DNA of 62,810 nt from a virus: positions 1 through 62,810 of IMG/VR virus record IMGVR_UViG_3300042475_003206; one strand, given 5' to 3'. A program made the position numbers and the translations under genes. Every line of letters begins with the position of its first letter. The first letter of the stretch is position 1. Positions 44,120 to 51,334 of the stretch are shown one piece after another. The notes below the pieces were generated by a model. It had not been told where the DNA came from, searched no databases, and saw nothing but the letters and a program-made list of their open reading frames with translations.

Positions 44120-44262
44120 TCGATTTAAGGGTTGAACCGAGATTACCCTTACAACTCGGCGGAATGAGACACGATGTTCTCTAGGTGAGAATCCTCAATC
44201 ATATCTATATGGTGTGATGAAACTACACTCCCCCATTGGTACCAGTGGGGGTTTTATTTTTT
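44120..44262 (+). ncRNA. Structured RNA candidate with pseudoknot, ending in terminator
   Basis: A GC-rich, gene-free island in AT-rich DNA. Two interlocked stems are possible: TAAGGGT (44126-44132) with ACCCTTA (44145-44151), and CCGAG (44137-44141) with CTCGG (44155-44159), which is an H-type pseudoknot or a pair of alternative hairpins. Downstream, TTCTC/GAGAA (44177-44191) and CATA/TATG (44200-44211) hairpins are enclosed by ACAC (44169-44172) with GTGT (44212-44215). GTGT can alternatively pair with ACAC at 44225-44228, hinting at a switch. I do not recognise a known class. It may be a 3'-derived small RNA of the sigma transcript or a leader of 44300. Confidence 0.55.
44230..44262 (+). 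terminator. Rho-independent terminator
   Basis: CCCCCATTGG and CCAGTGGGGG form a 10-base stem with minimal loop, followed by TTTTATTTTTT. The strongest terminator in the window; it ends the sigma-factor transcript and the structured RNA. Confidence 0.9.
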
Positions 44263-44274
44263 CTTTATCTTTTA

Positions 44275-44281
44275 TATTTAT
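44275..44281 (+). promoter_or_regulatory. TATTTAT element upstream of 44300
   Basis: The motif follows the strong terminator and lies 18 bases before the ATG at 44300, where a new promoter must exist if the upstream transcript ends. Confidence 0.45.
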
Positions 44282-44299
44282 CTATTATAGTTTATTAAT

Positions 44300-45541
44300 A
44301 TGAAAGAAAAATTTTTGCCTTGGTTTTTATTGTTTTGCGCTCTTGGGTTGTCAGGAACTGCCGCGTATTATAGTGTTGTTGGTTTATCAATAGTATTTGT
44401 TGGTGTAGCGTTACCCGTTATTATTATGGGATCATTTCTTGAGATATCTAAAATTGCGATTGCAACATACCTTCACGATAAATGGAAAGAGACATATGGA
44501 ATTTTAAAGATTTATATGTCCATTGCCCTTGTTACTCTTTCTTTAATAACTTCACTTGGAATATATGGACTTCTAAGCACGGGATTTCAAGGTAATATTG
44601 CAAAACTTGAAATCAACGAAAAAAGAATTAAAAATGTTGAAGTAAAAAAGAAAAGGTTTGAAGAAGTTAAAAACGAACTAACAAAAGAAAAAAACACTTT
44701 AGACGGAGACATTACTAAGTTAAGAGACGGGGTATCTAATAACACAACAACACAATCTGTAGATAGAAAAACCGGACAGGTAATTACAAGAGCCAACGAC
44801 GGTAATAGAAAATTATTTGAATCTCAACTATTACAAGCACAAGTAAGAAGAGACACAATAGCAAAAAGAATTGATAATATGAATGACAGTATTACTAATC
44901 TTGATATTGAAATTTTAAATATGGAATCAAAAGAAATTTCGGGAAGTGAGTTGGGAGCTTTAAAGTATGTTAGCGAACTACTTGATTGGGATATTAAACG
45001 AACCGCAAATCTTTTTATTTTAATTCTAATATTTGTATTTGACCCATTGGCAATAACATTAGTAATTGCCACAAATCAGGCTTTTAAAGGTAAAAGAAAA
45101 AAAGAAGATGATGTTAAACCTGAATATGAGAAACACCCATTCCAAGACGAAGTTGAGATTCCTGAAAGTTATTTAACGCATCATACCATACATGATACCA
45201 TACATGATACCATACATGACGCCATACAAGTAGAAGCTGAAATTATTGAAAGAATTGTTGAGGTTCCTGTTGAAGTAATAAGAGAGGTTGAAAGAATTGT
45301 TGAGGTTCCCGTTGAGGTAATTAGAGAAGTTCCTGTTGAGGTAATTAGAGAAGTTCCTGTTGATAGAATTATAGAAATAATTAGAGAAATACCGGTAGAA
45401 ACTACTATTGAAGTTCCCTTTAAATATTACATAAATGATTTGGGACAAGTTTTTGATGAAGAAGGTATTGAGATGGAAAATCTTTTATTCAATAAAAAAA
45501 TTGAAGAAATTGAAAGAAAAATTTTAAAATACAAAAAGTAA
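44300..45541 (+). CDS. Membrane protein with coiled coil and EVIREVPV repeats
   Basis: 413 residues. Three N-terminal membrane helices (about 5-27, 30-50, 69-93), a coiled coil (about 95-215) and a fourth helix (about 233-255, FILILIFVFDPLAITLVI). After this comes a cytosol-facing or periplasmic tail with THHTIHDTIHDTIHDAI, EVIREVPVEVIREVPVDR repeats, and a final helix. The same repeat occurs in the coiled-coil protein at 36801. It heads a unit leading to the lysis genes, so a role in the envelope is likely, but no known family is visible. Confidence 0.75.
   Translation: MKEKFLPWFLLFCALGLSGTAAYYSVVGLSIVFVGVALPVIIMGSFLEISKIAIATYLHDKWKETYGILKIYMSIALVTLSLITSLGIYGLLSTGFQGNIAKLEINEKRIKNVEVKKKRFEEVKNELTKEKNTLDGDITKLRDGVSNNTTTQSVDRKTGQVITRANDGNRKLFESQLLQAQVRRDTIAKRIDNMNDSITNLDIEILNMESKEISGSELGALKYVSELLDWDIKRTANLFILILIFVFDPLAITLVIATNQAFKGKRKKEDDVKPEYEKHPFQDEVEIPESYLTHHTIHDTIHDTIHDAIQVEAEIIERIVEVPVEVIREVERIVEVPVEVIREVPVEVIREVPVDRIIEIIREIPVETTIEVPFKYYINDLGQVFDEEGIEMENLLFNKKIEEIERKILKYKK
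45185..45220 (+). repeat. 12-base tandem repeat, three copies
   Basis: ACCATACATGAT in three near-identical copies (the third ends in GAC), coding TIHD repeats with a histidine every four residues. Confidence 0.9.
45311..45358 (+). repeat. Exact 24-base tandem duplication
   Basis: Two identical adjacent copies (GTTGAGGTAATTAGAGAAGT followed by TCCT), coding VEVIREVP twice, within a longer imperfect repeat. Exactness means very recent expansion or slippage. Confidence 0.9.
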
Positions 45542-45544
45542 AAT

Positions 45545-46138
45545 ATGGAAGTGATTGAAACTCTAATACCATCAAACTTAAAAAAAACAAAAGATAAAAA
45601 ACAAATTGTTTTAACTCACACTTCTAGAAACATATTTGATTATGTAACATCTTTAAAATTAAGATTTAACGGTGACCCAATAAAACTACCACATTATTTA
45701 GTCTCAAGAGATGGTAAAGTTATAAGAACAATTGATGATTTAACAAATAGTAATTTTACAATTAATAAGGTTGTTAATGAAAAATCTATTGTTATTTGTT
45801 TAGAAAATTTAGGTTGGTTAGAAAAAGTTTTATTAAAAAATCATCACACTAATTGGATTGGTAATATTTATAAAGAGAAAGTTTTTGATCGTAAGTGGAG
45901 AGATTACTTTTTTTGGCAACCATATACGGATATTCAGTTGGAAAAAACAGCGGAATTATGTAAGGAGTTGTGTAAAAAACATAAAATAAAGTTGAAATTT
46001 ATTGGTCATAATACCAAAGTAAAAGGTGTTGAATCTTTTTTAGGTATCATCACCAAATCCAACTTTGACGATTTTGTAACGGATTTAAGTCCGGCATTTG
46101 ATTTTGAAAAGTTTAACAAATTATTGAATTATGAATAA
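45545..46138 (+). CDS. AmpD-like N-acetylmuramoyl-L-alanine amidase (lysis)
   Basis: 197 residues, the second amidase of the window. Amidase_2 features: LTHTSRN with the first zinc histidine, HYLVSRDGKVIRTID (the strand and turn usual in this family), ICLENLGWL, FIGHNTK with the second histidine, and TDLSPAFDF, matching AmpD's DPGPAFDW, whose aspartate is the third zinc ligand. No signal peptide, so it needs a holin-like pore or other release. Followed by two spanin-like membrane proteins at 46700 and 47055, which supports an endolysin role. It overlaps the next gene by 8 bases. Confidence 0.82.
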   Translation: MEVIETLIPSNLKKTKDKKQIVLTHTSRNIFDYVTSLKLRFNGDPIKLPHYLVSRDGKVIRTIDDLTNSNFTINKVVNEKSIVICLENLGWLEKVLLKNHHTNWIGNIYKEKVFDRKWRDYFFWQPYTDIQLEKTAELCKELCKKHKIKLKFIGHNTKVKGVESFLGIITKSNFDDFVTDLSPAFDFEKFNKLLNYE

Positions 46139-46703
46139 ATATGATGAAATACAATCTCTTCTAAACGCATCAAGAAGAGCTCTTGGCGGAAATCTACAAG
46201 AAAGTCAAAATAGAGACATTCTAAAAAAATATAGTCTTTTAACAGAACAATCTTTTGAAAAAGAATTGGGACAAGAATTTGAGGAAGAACCAAATAAAAA
46301 AGATTCTGAAGATATTGGTAAACCAAAAGACAAACAAAAAATGTTTAAAATACAAGGAAATGTATTAGTTCTTCATGGAAACGACAAATCAGACATACAA
46401 CTTACAACTGACGAAAAAAATGCGTTTATTGAAAGTGTTGATGAGTTTAGAACTAATGTTGCGGAACTTGTTGAGTTTGATAAAATGAATGTATTTCCTG
46501 AAAATGTTGAGTGGAAAGGAAAAATATTAGAATTAAATATAAATTTTTTTTATACAATAAATGAGCCACATGGAATTTATTTAAATGGTGATATGGTAAA
46601 GATAGATGAGGAGTATTTAGAAATGGTCGGAAAACTACAATCAAATTATGAAAAATTTAAAACTAAATGGGGTAAAATAGTATCATCAAGACAAAAAACA
46701 TGA
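46131..46703 (+). CDS. Unknown protein in lysis region
   Basis: 190 residues. The N-terminus contains NLQESQNRDILKKYSLLTEQ, with short L-x-E sites like the tag regions seen elsewhere in the window, then an acidic stretch (EEEPNKKDSEDIG). The C-terminal two-thirds is a compact domain (MFKIQGNVLVLHGN; INFFYTINEPHGIYLNG). No membrane segment. It overlaps the amidase start-to-stop wise and the next membrane protein by four bases. Could be virion-associated; function unknown. Confidence 0.72.
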   Translation: MNKYDEIQSLLNASRRALGGNLQESQNRDILKKYSLLTEQSFEKELGQEFEEEPNKKDSEDIGKPKDKQKMFKIQGNVLVLHGNDKSDIQLTTDEKNAFIESVDEFRTNVAELVEFDKMNVFPENVEWKGKILELNINFFYTINEPHGIYLNGDMVKIDEEYLEMVGKLQSNYEKFKTKWGKIVSSRQKT

Positions 46704-47053
46704 AAAACATTTTAAAAGATAATTGGAAAATAATTACCCTTAGTGTATTAGGGGTTATATTTATTTATTTACTAATTAGAGTTTTTACTCCAATACCAGA
46801 TAGATCTGAACTTAATAAATATAAATTAGATCAGATTAACAAAAACATTGAGGGAATGAAAAAACTTCAAAAAAGTCTAAGCGATTCTATTCAAGTTTAT
46901 CAACACAAAATAGATCAAGTTGATAAAAATATTTCAAACATAAAGATTGAAAAAAAAGAAGTTAATAATTACTATACCCAAAAAAAAGAAGAAATAAAAA
47001 CCGCGGACAAAAAACAAATAGACAGTCTGTTTAAAATTAGATACAATTTTTAA
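46700..47053 (+). CDS. Spanin-like membrane protein 1
   Basis: 117 residues. A single N-terminal membrane helix (about 9-30, WKIITLSVLGVIFIYLL) followed by a periplasmic coiled coil (GMKKLQKSLSDSIQVYQHKI and KNISNIKIEKKEVNNYYTQ). This N-in helix-plus-coil architecture, next to an amidase, is that of an inner-membrane spanin, which helps fuse or disrupt membranes at lysis. It lacks a recognisable family match, and the assignment rests on shape and neighbourhood. Confidence 0.65.
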   Translation: MKNILKDNWKIITLSVLGVIFIYLLIRVFTPIPDRSELNKYKLDQINKNIEGMKKLQKSLSDSIQVYQHKIDQVDKNISNIKIEKKEVNNYYTQKKEEIKTADKKQIDSLFKIRYNF

Positions 47054-47054
47054 T

Positions 47055-47471
47055 ATGAAAAAAATAATACTTATAATTTACTTTATTTTAATTGGTTTTG
47101 TTGCCGAAACCCAAGTTAAAAAAACAACAGACACAACACAACTATGTATTCCTTATAATGTTGCTCAAAAAATGTTATTAGATTTAAATGATTATGATAA
47201 ATTAAAAGAATTGTCAAAATTAGATAAAGAAGAAATTAATGAGTTAAATAATAAAATTAATTTATTAGAAAAAACTAATAATGTTTGGTCTGAAAAAAAT
47301 TCTTTAAGTGACAGAATAATAAAAAGTAATGAAGAAAAATTTAATATAGTTGAAACTGAAAATAAAGATTTAAGAAAAGAAAATAAAAGACTAAAAACAA
47401 AAAACGGTTTGTTTAACATAATTTCTGCGGCAATTATTGCCCCATTAACCTATTTACTTATTATTAAATAA
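47055..47471 (+). CDS. Spanin-like membrane protein 2
   Basis: 138 residues. An N-terminal signal-like segment (KKIILIIYFILIGFVA), then TQLCIPYNVAQKMLLDLNDY, a coiled coil (EINELNNKINLLEKTNN to ENKDLRKENKRLKTKN), and a hydrophobic C-terminal helix (FNIISAAIIAPLTYLLII). The CIP...DL...YD pattern followed by a coil is common in small lysis-cassette proteins of Bacteroidota phages. It directly follows the first spanin-like gene. The cysteine after the signal could be lipid-modified, but the lipobox is not classical. Confidence 0.65.
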   Translation: MKKIILIIYFILIGFVAETQVKKTTDTTQLCIPYNVAQKMLLDLNDYDKLKELSKLDKEEINELNNKINLLEKTNNVWSEKNSLSDRIIKSNEEKFNIVETENKDLRKENKRLKTKNGLFNIISAAIIAPLTYLLIIK

Positions 47472-47716
47472 TGGCTTTAACACAATCAGATAAAAAAGAA
47501 ATTGAAGTTTTGATTAGAAAAGAAATTAAAGATTTTTTTAATTCCTCAACATCAAAACAATTTGAAAATAAACTTATGGATAAAATACACGACGATTTAA
47601 AAAAAGGAAAACTAAGAGGTGAGGTAAAAGAAGTTATCCTTAAATCATTCCAAGAGTATTTTACAGTTATGTATCAACAAAGAGGATTTTGGGAACAAAA
47701 ATTTAGAAACGTATAA
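47471..47716 (+). CDS. Small helical protein
   Basis: 81 residues, almost entirely helical and charged (SDKKEIEVLIRKEIKDFFNS; EVKEVILKSFQEYFTVMYQQ), ending in RGFWEQKFRNV. ATG overlaps the preceding TAA (TAATG). No signal or membrane segment. It could be a regulator or oligomeric virion part. The family is not recognised. Confidence 0.7.
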   Translation: MALTQSDKKEIEVLIRKEIKDFFNSSTSKQFENKLMDKIHDDLKKGKLRGEVKEVILKSFQEYFTVMYQQRGFWEQKFRNV

Positions 47717-47749
47717 TAAAAAAAATAGTTAAGTTTTAATTTATAAATT

Positions 47750-48388
47750 ATGGAAAAGCGTAGTAATGAAAATACATCCAGAGACTATTTAGAATATTTA
47801 AAAAATAAAAACGATATTTTAGAAATCTATAATTTAATAAGAAGTAAAAAATATTCTAAAAATCAAATAAAAACAAAATTACGCAATTATTTAAATAATC
47901 CCGAAGATTTAAATGAATTTTTACATTCAATCTTAAACAGTAAGCCCACAAAAAAAGAAGAAAACACTGAAGCAACTTCCTCAGGTGGATCCGGACAATT
48001 TTCATCACCATTATTTTCAACAACAAAAGAAAATGTGGTAAAAACGGTTAGAGAAGGTATTAAAGAAATACAAAAAGTTGAAACTAAAGAAGCCACATCA
48101 TCTTCATCATCGGGCCAATATAGTCAACCAGCTATTTGGGCAAAATCTACAAATAAAAAAGATTGGAAAGGTGCGTCAACAAAATATATGCCAGGAGCAA
48201 AAAGAGTCCAAGTTAGAAGTAAGTGCAAAAAATTTCCATATTGTAATCAAGGAGATATAAAAGCGTTAAAAATATTTGAAAGTGAGACCGTACAAAACGC
48301 GATAGATAGTGTCTCGAGTGGTTATGGGTATGATAAAGACTATATTTCAAAAATTGTGTTTCGTGAAATTGAAAAAAGACAAAACTAA
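47750..48388 (+). CDS. Protein with two EATSSxxSGQ modules, probably virion-associated
   Basis: 212 residues. A helical N-terminal domain (about 1-65), then two copies of a glycine/serine motif: EATSSGGSGQFSSPLF near residue 75 and EATSSSSSGQYSQPAIWAK near 112. Then a basic segment (KRVQVRSKCKKFPYC) and a C-terminal helix. The E-A-T-S-S-x-x-S-G-Q-[FY]-x-x-P motif recalls short linear motifs of phage structural proteins, which suggests binding of two copies to the same partner. Partner unknown. Confidence 0.68.
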   Translation: MEKRSNENTSRDYLEYLKNKNDILEIYNLIRSKKYSKNQIKTKLRNYLNNPEDLNEFLHSILNSKPTKKEENTEATSSGGSGQFSSPLFSTTKENVVKTVREGIKEIQKVETKEATSSSSSGQYSQPAIWAKSTNKKDWKGASTKYMPGAKRVQVRSKCKKFPYCNQGDIKALKIFESETVQNAIDSVSSGYGYDKDYISKIVFREIEKRQN

Positions 48389-48391
48389 AGA

Positions 48392-48398
48392 TATTTAT
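48392..48398 (+). promoter_or_regulatory. TATTTAT element upstream of 48415
   Basis: The motif sits in AGATATTTATAATAAAA, 16 bases before the ATG, in a 26-base gap. Confidence 0.4.
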
Positions 48399-48414
48399 AA
48401 TAAAAAAACAAAAA

Positions 48415-49959
48415 ATGAATAAAGAGCAATATATCAGATCAAGATTTAAAGATTTACTTAACGAAACTTTAGAGGAAAGAGCGAATGACATTAAAAAGAA
48501 TTTTTCTAAAGAAGTTAGGCTTAACCCCAAAAATAAATTTGACTACATAGAAGAAGGCAAAAGTATGTGCGAATCATGTGGTGGAATGATGTCGGAAGGT
48601 AAATGTAACGAGGGGTGTAATCTAGAAGAAAATAAAAGTATGTGCGAATCATGTGGTGGAGAAATAAACGAAGGTGAAGCATGTGAAGAATGTGGAAGTA
48701 TGTATAAGGGAGACATTAGAGAACTTGGTGGTATGGATGACGGACACCCAAGATTTGGAAAAGAAAACTTTAACCAAATGACTAAAGATCAAGTTGAAAG
48801 ACTTCTTAGAGGTGATGATGAAGAAGATGAAGATGAATACGATGATTTTGAATTTGAAACTCCTGTGAGAGATGCAATCAGATCTCATAAAGGTAGGTTC
48901 GAAACTCCTGTTAGAGATGTAATCAGATCTCGCGGAAATAGATATAGAGATCTTGAAGATGACATGAGCGAAGGTGTTAATTTTGAAATAGATGAAAAAC
49001 TATATGGTAATCAAAGTAGAATAGACAAAAACAAGAACAACAGAATTGATAGTGAAGATTTCAAAATGTTAAGAAAACAACAAGATGAAGAACAACTTTA
49101 TGAAATTGATTTTGAAAAAGAAGAAAACACTGAAGGTAATGCTTTTACAGGGGCTTTGTCTAACGCTAAAAAACAAAACAAAGATGAATTTGAAGTTGAC
49201 GGTAAAAAATTTAAGGTTAAAGAATCAATACTATATACTGAATCTGATTTACTTGATCTTATTGAAAATTTAGTGATTGAAGAAAAGAATACATTTAAAA
49301 AATCAGAACCAAAAGGATATAAAGAATACGAAAGAGTGCATAATGCAGATAAAAAAGAAAATGATAATTATCTAAAAAGCGTTGCTAAAAAAATGACTGA
49401 TTATTTAAAAGGATCGTCAGATTCAGGATCTAAGTATGAAATGAAAGAAACCAAAAAATTTCCAACTGAAAATGGTGGAATGAAAAAAGGAATTAGAAAA
49501 AAATATACACCATCAGATGCTGTTGACGAATATATTGACGCTTTTTCTTATCCAGGACAAACTAACTTGGTTTATGATGAAATCAAACCTAATGATGAAA
49601 AAATTAAAGGTCAATTAGTTGGAAGTAGTACTAACGGAAACGCACAAGTTGATAAAGACGGTAACGCTTTAGGTAATGTTGTACCAAGTAAAGTTGGGGA
49701 GAAATTCTATAATAATTTCAAAGATAACTTATATGGTCAAGAACAGATGAATGCGTCTTATAAAAGACAACCACAACCTATTGATCAAGCTGGTGAAGAA
49801 ACTGAAAGAGGAACACTTAAGTCTAAAAAAGGTAAAAAAACATCTCAAAGTATTTTAAACAAGTTGGAAGAAAGTAAAAACATTAAACAGGAAACTCAAT
49901 TAAATGAAGAGTTTGGTAGAATGCAAGAGTTAATGGGATATAGTAGAAAAACCCAATAA
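48415..49959 (+). CDS. Repeat-rich acidic protein, probably virion or head-core
   Basis: 514 residues. N-terminal tag-like MNKEQYIRSRFKDLLNE with an L-x-E site; two CESCGG knuckles (from exact 27-base copies) plus CEECGS suggesting a zinc ribbon; an acidic block (DDEEDEDEYDDFEFE); two FETPVRD[AV]IRS repeats; then a long, charged, low-complexity stretch. The C-terminus NEEFGRMQELMGYSRK resembles the N-terminus of the amidase at 5100 (NRIKELMG). The composition resembles scaffold or internal head proteins. It is followed by a terminator. Confidence 0.7.
   Translation: MNKEQYIRSRFKDLLNETLEERANDIKKNFSKEVRLNPKNKFDYIEEGKSMCESCGGMMSEGKCNEGCNLEENKSMCESCGGEINEGEACEECGSMYKGDIRELGGMDDGHPRFGKENFNQMTKDQVERLLRGDDEEDEDEYDDFEFETPVRDAIRSHKGRFETPVRDVIRSRGNRYRDLEDDMSEGVNFEIDEKLYGNQSRIDKNKNNRIDSEDFKMLRKQQDEEQLYEIDFEKEENTEGNAFTGALSNAKKQNKDEFEVDGKKFKVKESILYTESDLLDLIENLVIEEKNTFKKSEPKGYKEYERVHNADKKENDNYLKSVAKKMTDYLKGSSDSGSKYEMKETKKFPTENGGMKKGIRKKYTPSDAVDEYIDAFSYPGQTNLVYDEIKPNDEKIKGQLVGSSTNGNAQVDKDGNALGNVVPSKVGEKFYNNFKDNLYGQEQMNASYKRQPQPIDQAGEETERGTLKSKKGKKTSQSILNKLEESKNIKQETQLNEEFGRMQELMGYSRKTQ
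48559..48660 (+). repeat. Exact 27-base dispersed repeat
   Basis: The same 27 bases, beginning AAAAGTATGTGCGAATCATG, occur at 48559-48585 and 48634-48660 and code KSMCESCGG. Complete identity including third positions shows recent duplication. Confidence 0.9.
48850..48930 (+). repeat. 48-base period repeat coding FETPVRD
   Basis: Two 33-base copies (48850-48882 and 48898-48930), differing at four positions, code FETPVRDAIRS and FETPVRDVIRS. The flanking bases are related but diverged. Confidence 0.75.
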
Positions 49960-49985
49960 TTTACAATAAAATACCTTAACTTATT

Positions 49986-50023
49986 ATTATCCATAGTTAG
50001 TAACAGCTATGGATAATTTTTTT
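49986..50023 (+). terminator. Terminator hairpin overlapping the next start codon
   Basis: ATTATCCATAG and CTATGGATAAT form a perfect 11-base stem around a 10-base loop, followed by seven T. The ATG at 50009 lies within the 3' arm. It ends the 48415 transcript, and in any read-through RNA it would also hide the next start codon. Confidence 0.8.
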
Positions 50024-50476
50024 AACTACATCACAAAAAACTTAGAAATCGAAGAAGTTGATATATGGTTTAAAGCCAACAACATAATTCCTGAAAAAAT
50101 GGAACTGTATTACGATTTATCATATAGTTTGTATTTATTAATTCAAAAAACCTATTTGGGTAATGGAGAAAATAATAAAGAAACTAAAGTCGAAATGTCC
50201 GAAGAAGATAATACAAAACATTTCAATTGGTGCTGGAGTAAAACAATTGAAAATTTTAATAAAGAAAATATAAAATTTCAAAATGATGGAGATCATTACG
50301 ACTATTTTTTTTCTCTATTTAATGAATTATATTATAAACAAAACAAAGAAACAATAAGAAATTCTATAGACGTTTTTTTCCTTGATTTATTTAATCGTGA
50401 AAAACCATTCACACAAGTAGATTTAGATTTGATTTATAATATTTATAAAACTTTGGATAAAAATTTAGTGATGTAA
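50009..50476 (+). CDS. Unknown protein; start within a hairpin
   Basis: 155 residues. Aromatic and acidic, with FNYITKNLEIEEVDIWFKAN, EEDNTKHFNWCWSKTIENFN and FFLDLFNREKPFTQVDLDL. No known domain, no signal peptide. The ATG is part of the terminator stem, so either expression is controlled by that hairpin or translation begins elsewhere; the next in-frame ATG is 30 codons on. Function unknown. Confidence 0.7.
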   Translation: MDNFFNYITKNLEIEEVDIWFKANNIIPEKMELYYDLSYSLYLLIQKTYLGNGENNKETKVEMSEEDNTKHFNWCWSKTIENFNKENIKFQNDGDHYDYFFSLFNELYYKQNKETIRNSIDVFFLDLFNREKPFTQVDLDLIYNIYKTLDKNLVM

Positions 50477-50536
50477 TATTTACAAACTAGAAAATATAAT
50501 TAATTTAATCTAAATAAACTATTAATAAAATAAAAC

Positions 50537-50707
50537 ATGGACACGTTAAATAAAATCAATGAATTAACAGAACAATTGGTCTTAGACGGTAAAAAGTTTT
50601 TTGACGGAAACAAAAGTGCTGGAACAAGAACAAGAAAAATTGCTCAAGAATTAAAATTGTTATTACAAGAATTAAGAACTGAAATTTTAACAGAAAAGAA
50701 AAAATAA
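50537..50707 (+). CDS. Histone H1-like small DNA-binding protein
   Basis: 56 residues: MDTLNKINELTEQLVLDGKK, FFDGNKSAGTRTRKIAQELK, LLLQELRTEILTEKKK. This matches the small histone H1-like (Hc1-type) proteins of Bacteroidota in length and in the hallmark central block GNK[AS]AGTR[AT]RKA, followed by a helix and a lysine end. Such proteins bind and compact DNA. A phage copy may coat phage DNA, alter host nucleoid or mimic the host protein. It is followed after two bases by a membrane protein. Confidence 0.85.
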   Translation: MDTLNKINELTEQLVLDGKKFFDGNKSAGTRTRKIAQELKLLLQELRTEILTEKKK

Positions 50708-50709
50708 TT

Positions 50710-50904
50710 ATGGTTCAAATGAATATTTTCTTCTTATTTGTGTTTATACTTTCTTTAGTTTTTGTGATTAATAATATATTAAAAGTTATTAAAAATATAT
50801 TAAGTTCAGATCCACATAGAATTACATACTCAACATGGGAGAAAATATTCAATTATTTTTTTATAACTTATTTAATAACATATATAATAACTTTAACAAC
50901 ATAG
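50710..50904 (+). CDS. Small two-helix membrane protein
   Basis: 64 residues with two hydrophobic segments (about 4-27 NIFFLFVFILSLVFVINNIL, and 46-63 YFFITYLITYIITLTT), the short linker carrying HRITYSTWEK. The shape is compatible with a holin or a superinfection-exclusion protein, but it lies 3 kb from the amidase pair. It starts two bases after the histone-like gene and ends one base before the next. Confidence 0.7.
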   Translation: MVQMNIFFLFVFILSLVFVINNILKVIKNILSSDPHRITYSTWEKIFNYFFITYLITYIITLTT

Positions 50905-50905
50905 A

Positions 50906-51334
50906 ATGTATAACGAATTTAAAGACATATTTCAATTTCTAATTTCAGTTAGAAAACTTAAAACATATATTAGTATTGATGTTGAATTTCCATTGACTTG
51001 GAAAATCCCAAAAAGATTTGTTCAAGAAGACAAGATTATAGAAAATCAAAAAGTTAACGATAACGCACGATTTTTTTCTTTTGTCAGTGAATTTAATGAA
51101 GTAATTCTTAATCAAACGGTAGAAAATATTAAAAATATTATTTCATATAATAAAGAAATTGAAATGAAAGAAAGACTTTTAAAACAAAAAATAGACGAAC
51201 TTAAAAGAATTTTTGAATCAGAAGATTTAGAACATTTACAAACTCTTAAATTTGAATTGCTAGAAGAAAAATTAAACGATGGAGAAGAAGATTTTAACGA
51301 AAGAAGAACAAACCATAAATTGGTTGAAGAGTGA
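50906..51334 (+). CDS. Unknown protein with coiled-coil end
   Basis: 142 residues. An ordered N-terminal half (FKDIFQFLISVRKLKTYISI, then VEFPLTWKIPKRFVQ) is followed by a long charged coil (ENIKNIISYNKEIEMKERLL, KQKIDELKRIFESED). No known family. It overlaps the next frame by 56 bases, unusually much for this genome, so one of the two ends may be misjudged. Confidence 0.7.
   Translation: MYNEFKDIFQFLISVRKLKTYISIDVEFPLTWKIPKRFVQEDKIIENQKVNDNARFFSFVSEFNEVILNQTVENIKNIISYNKEIEMKERLLKQKIDELKRIFESEDLEHLQTLKFELLEEKLNDGEEDFNERRTNHKLVEE

Noticed and set aside
44120-44229. tRNA or tmRNA gene
   Set aside because: No cloverleaf with a 7-base acceptor stem, anticodon loop and T-arm can be drawn. AGGTGAGAATCCT looks a little like a T-arm but lacks the TTCRA loop. 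No CCA end or tag-peptide frame is present.
44205-44229. Hammerhead-like core (GTGATGAAAC)
   Set aside because: The required CTGATGA and GAAA elements with three stems are not present; only a partial resemblance.
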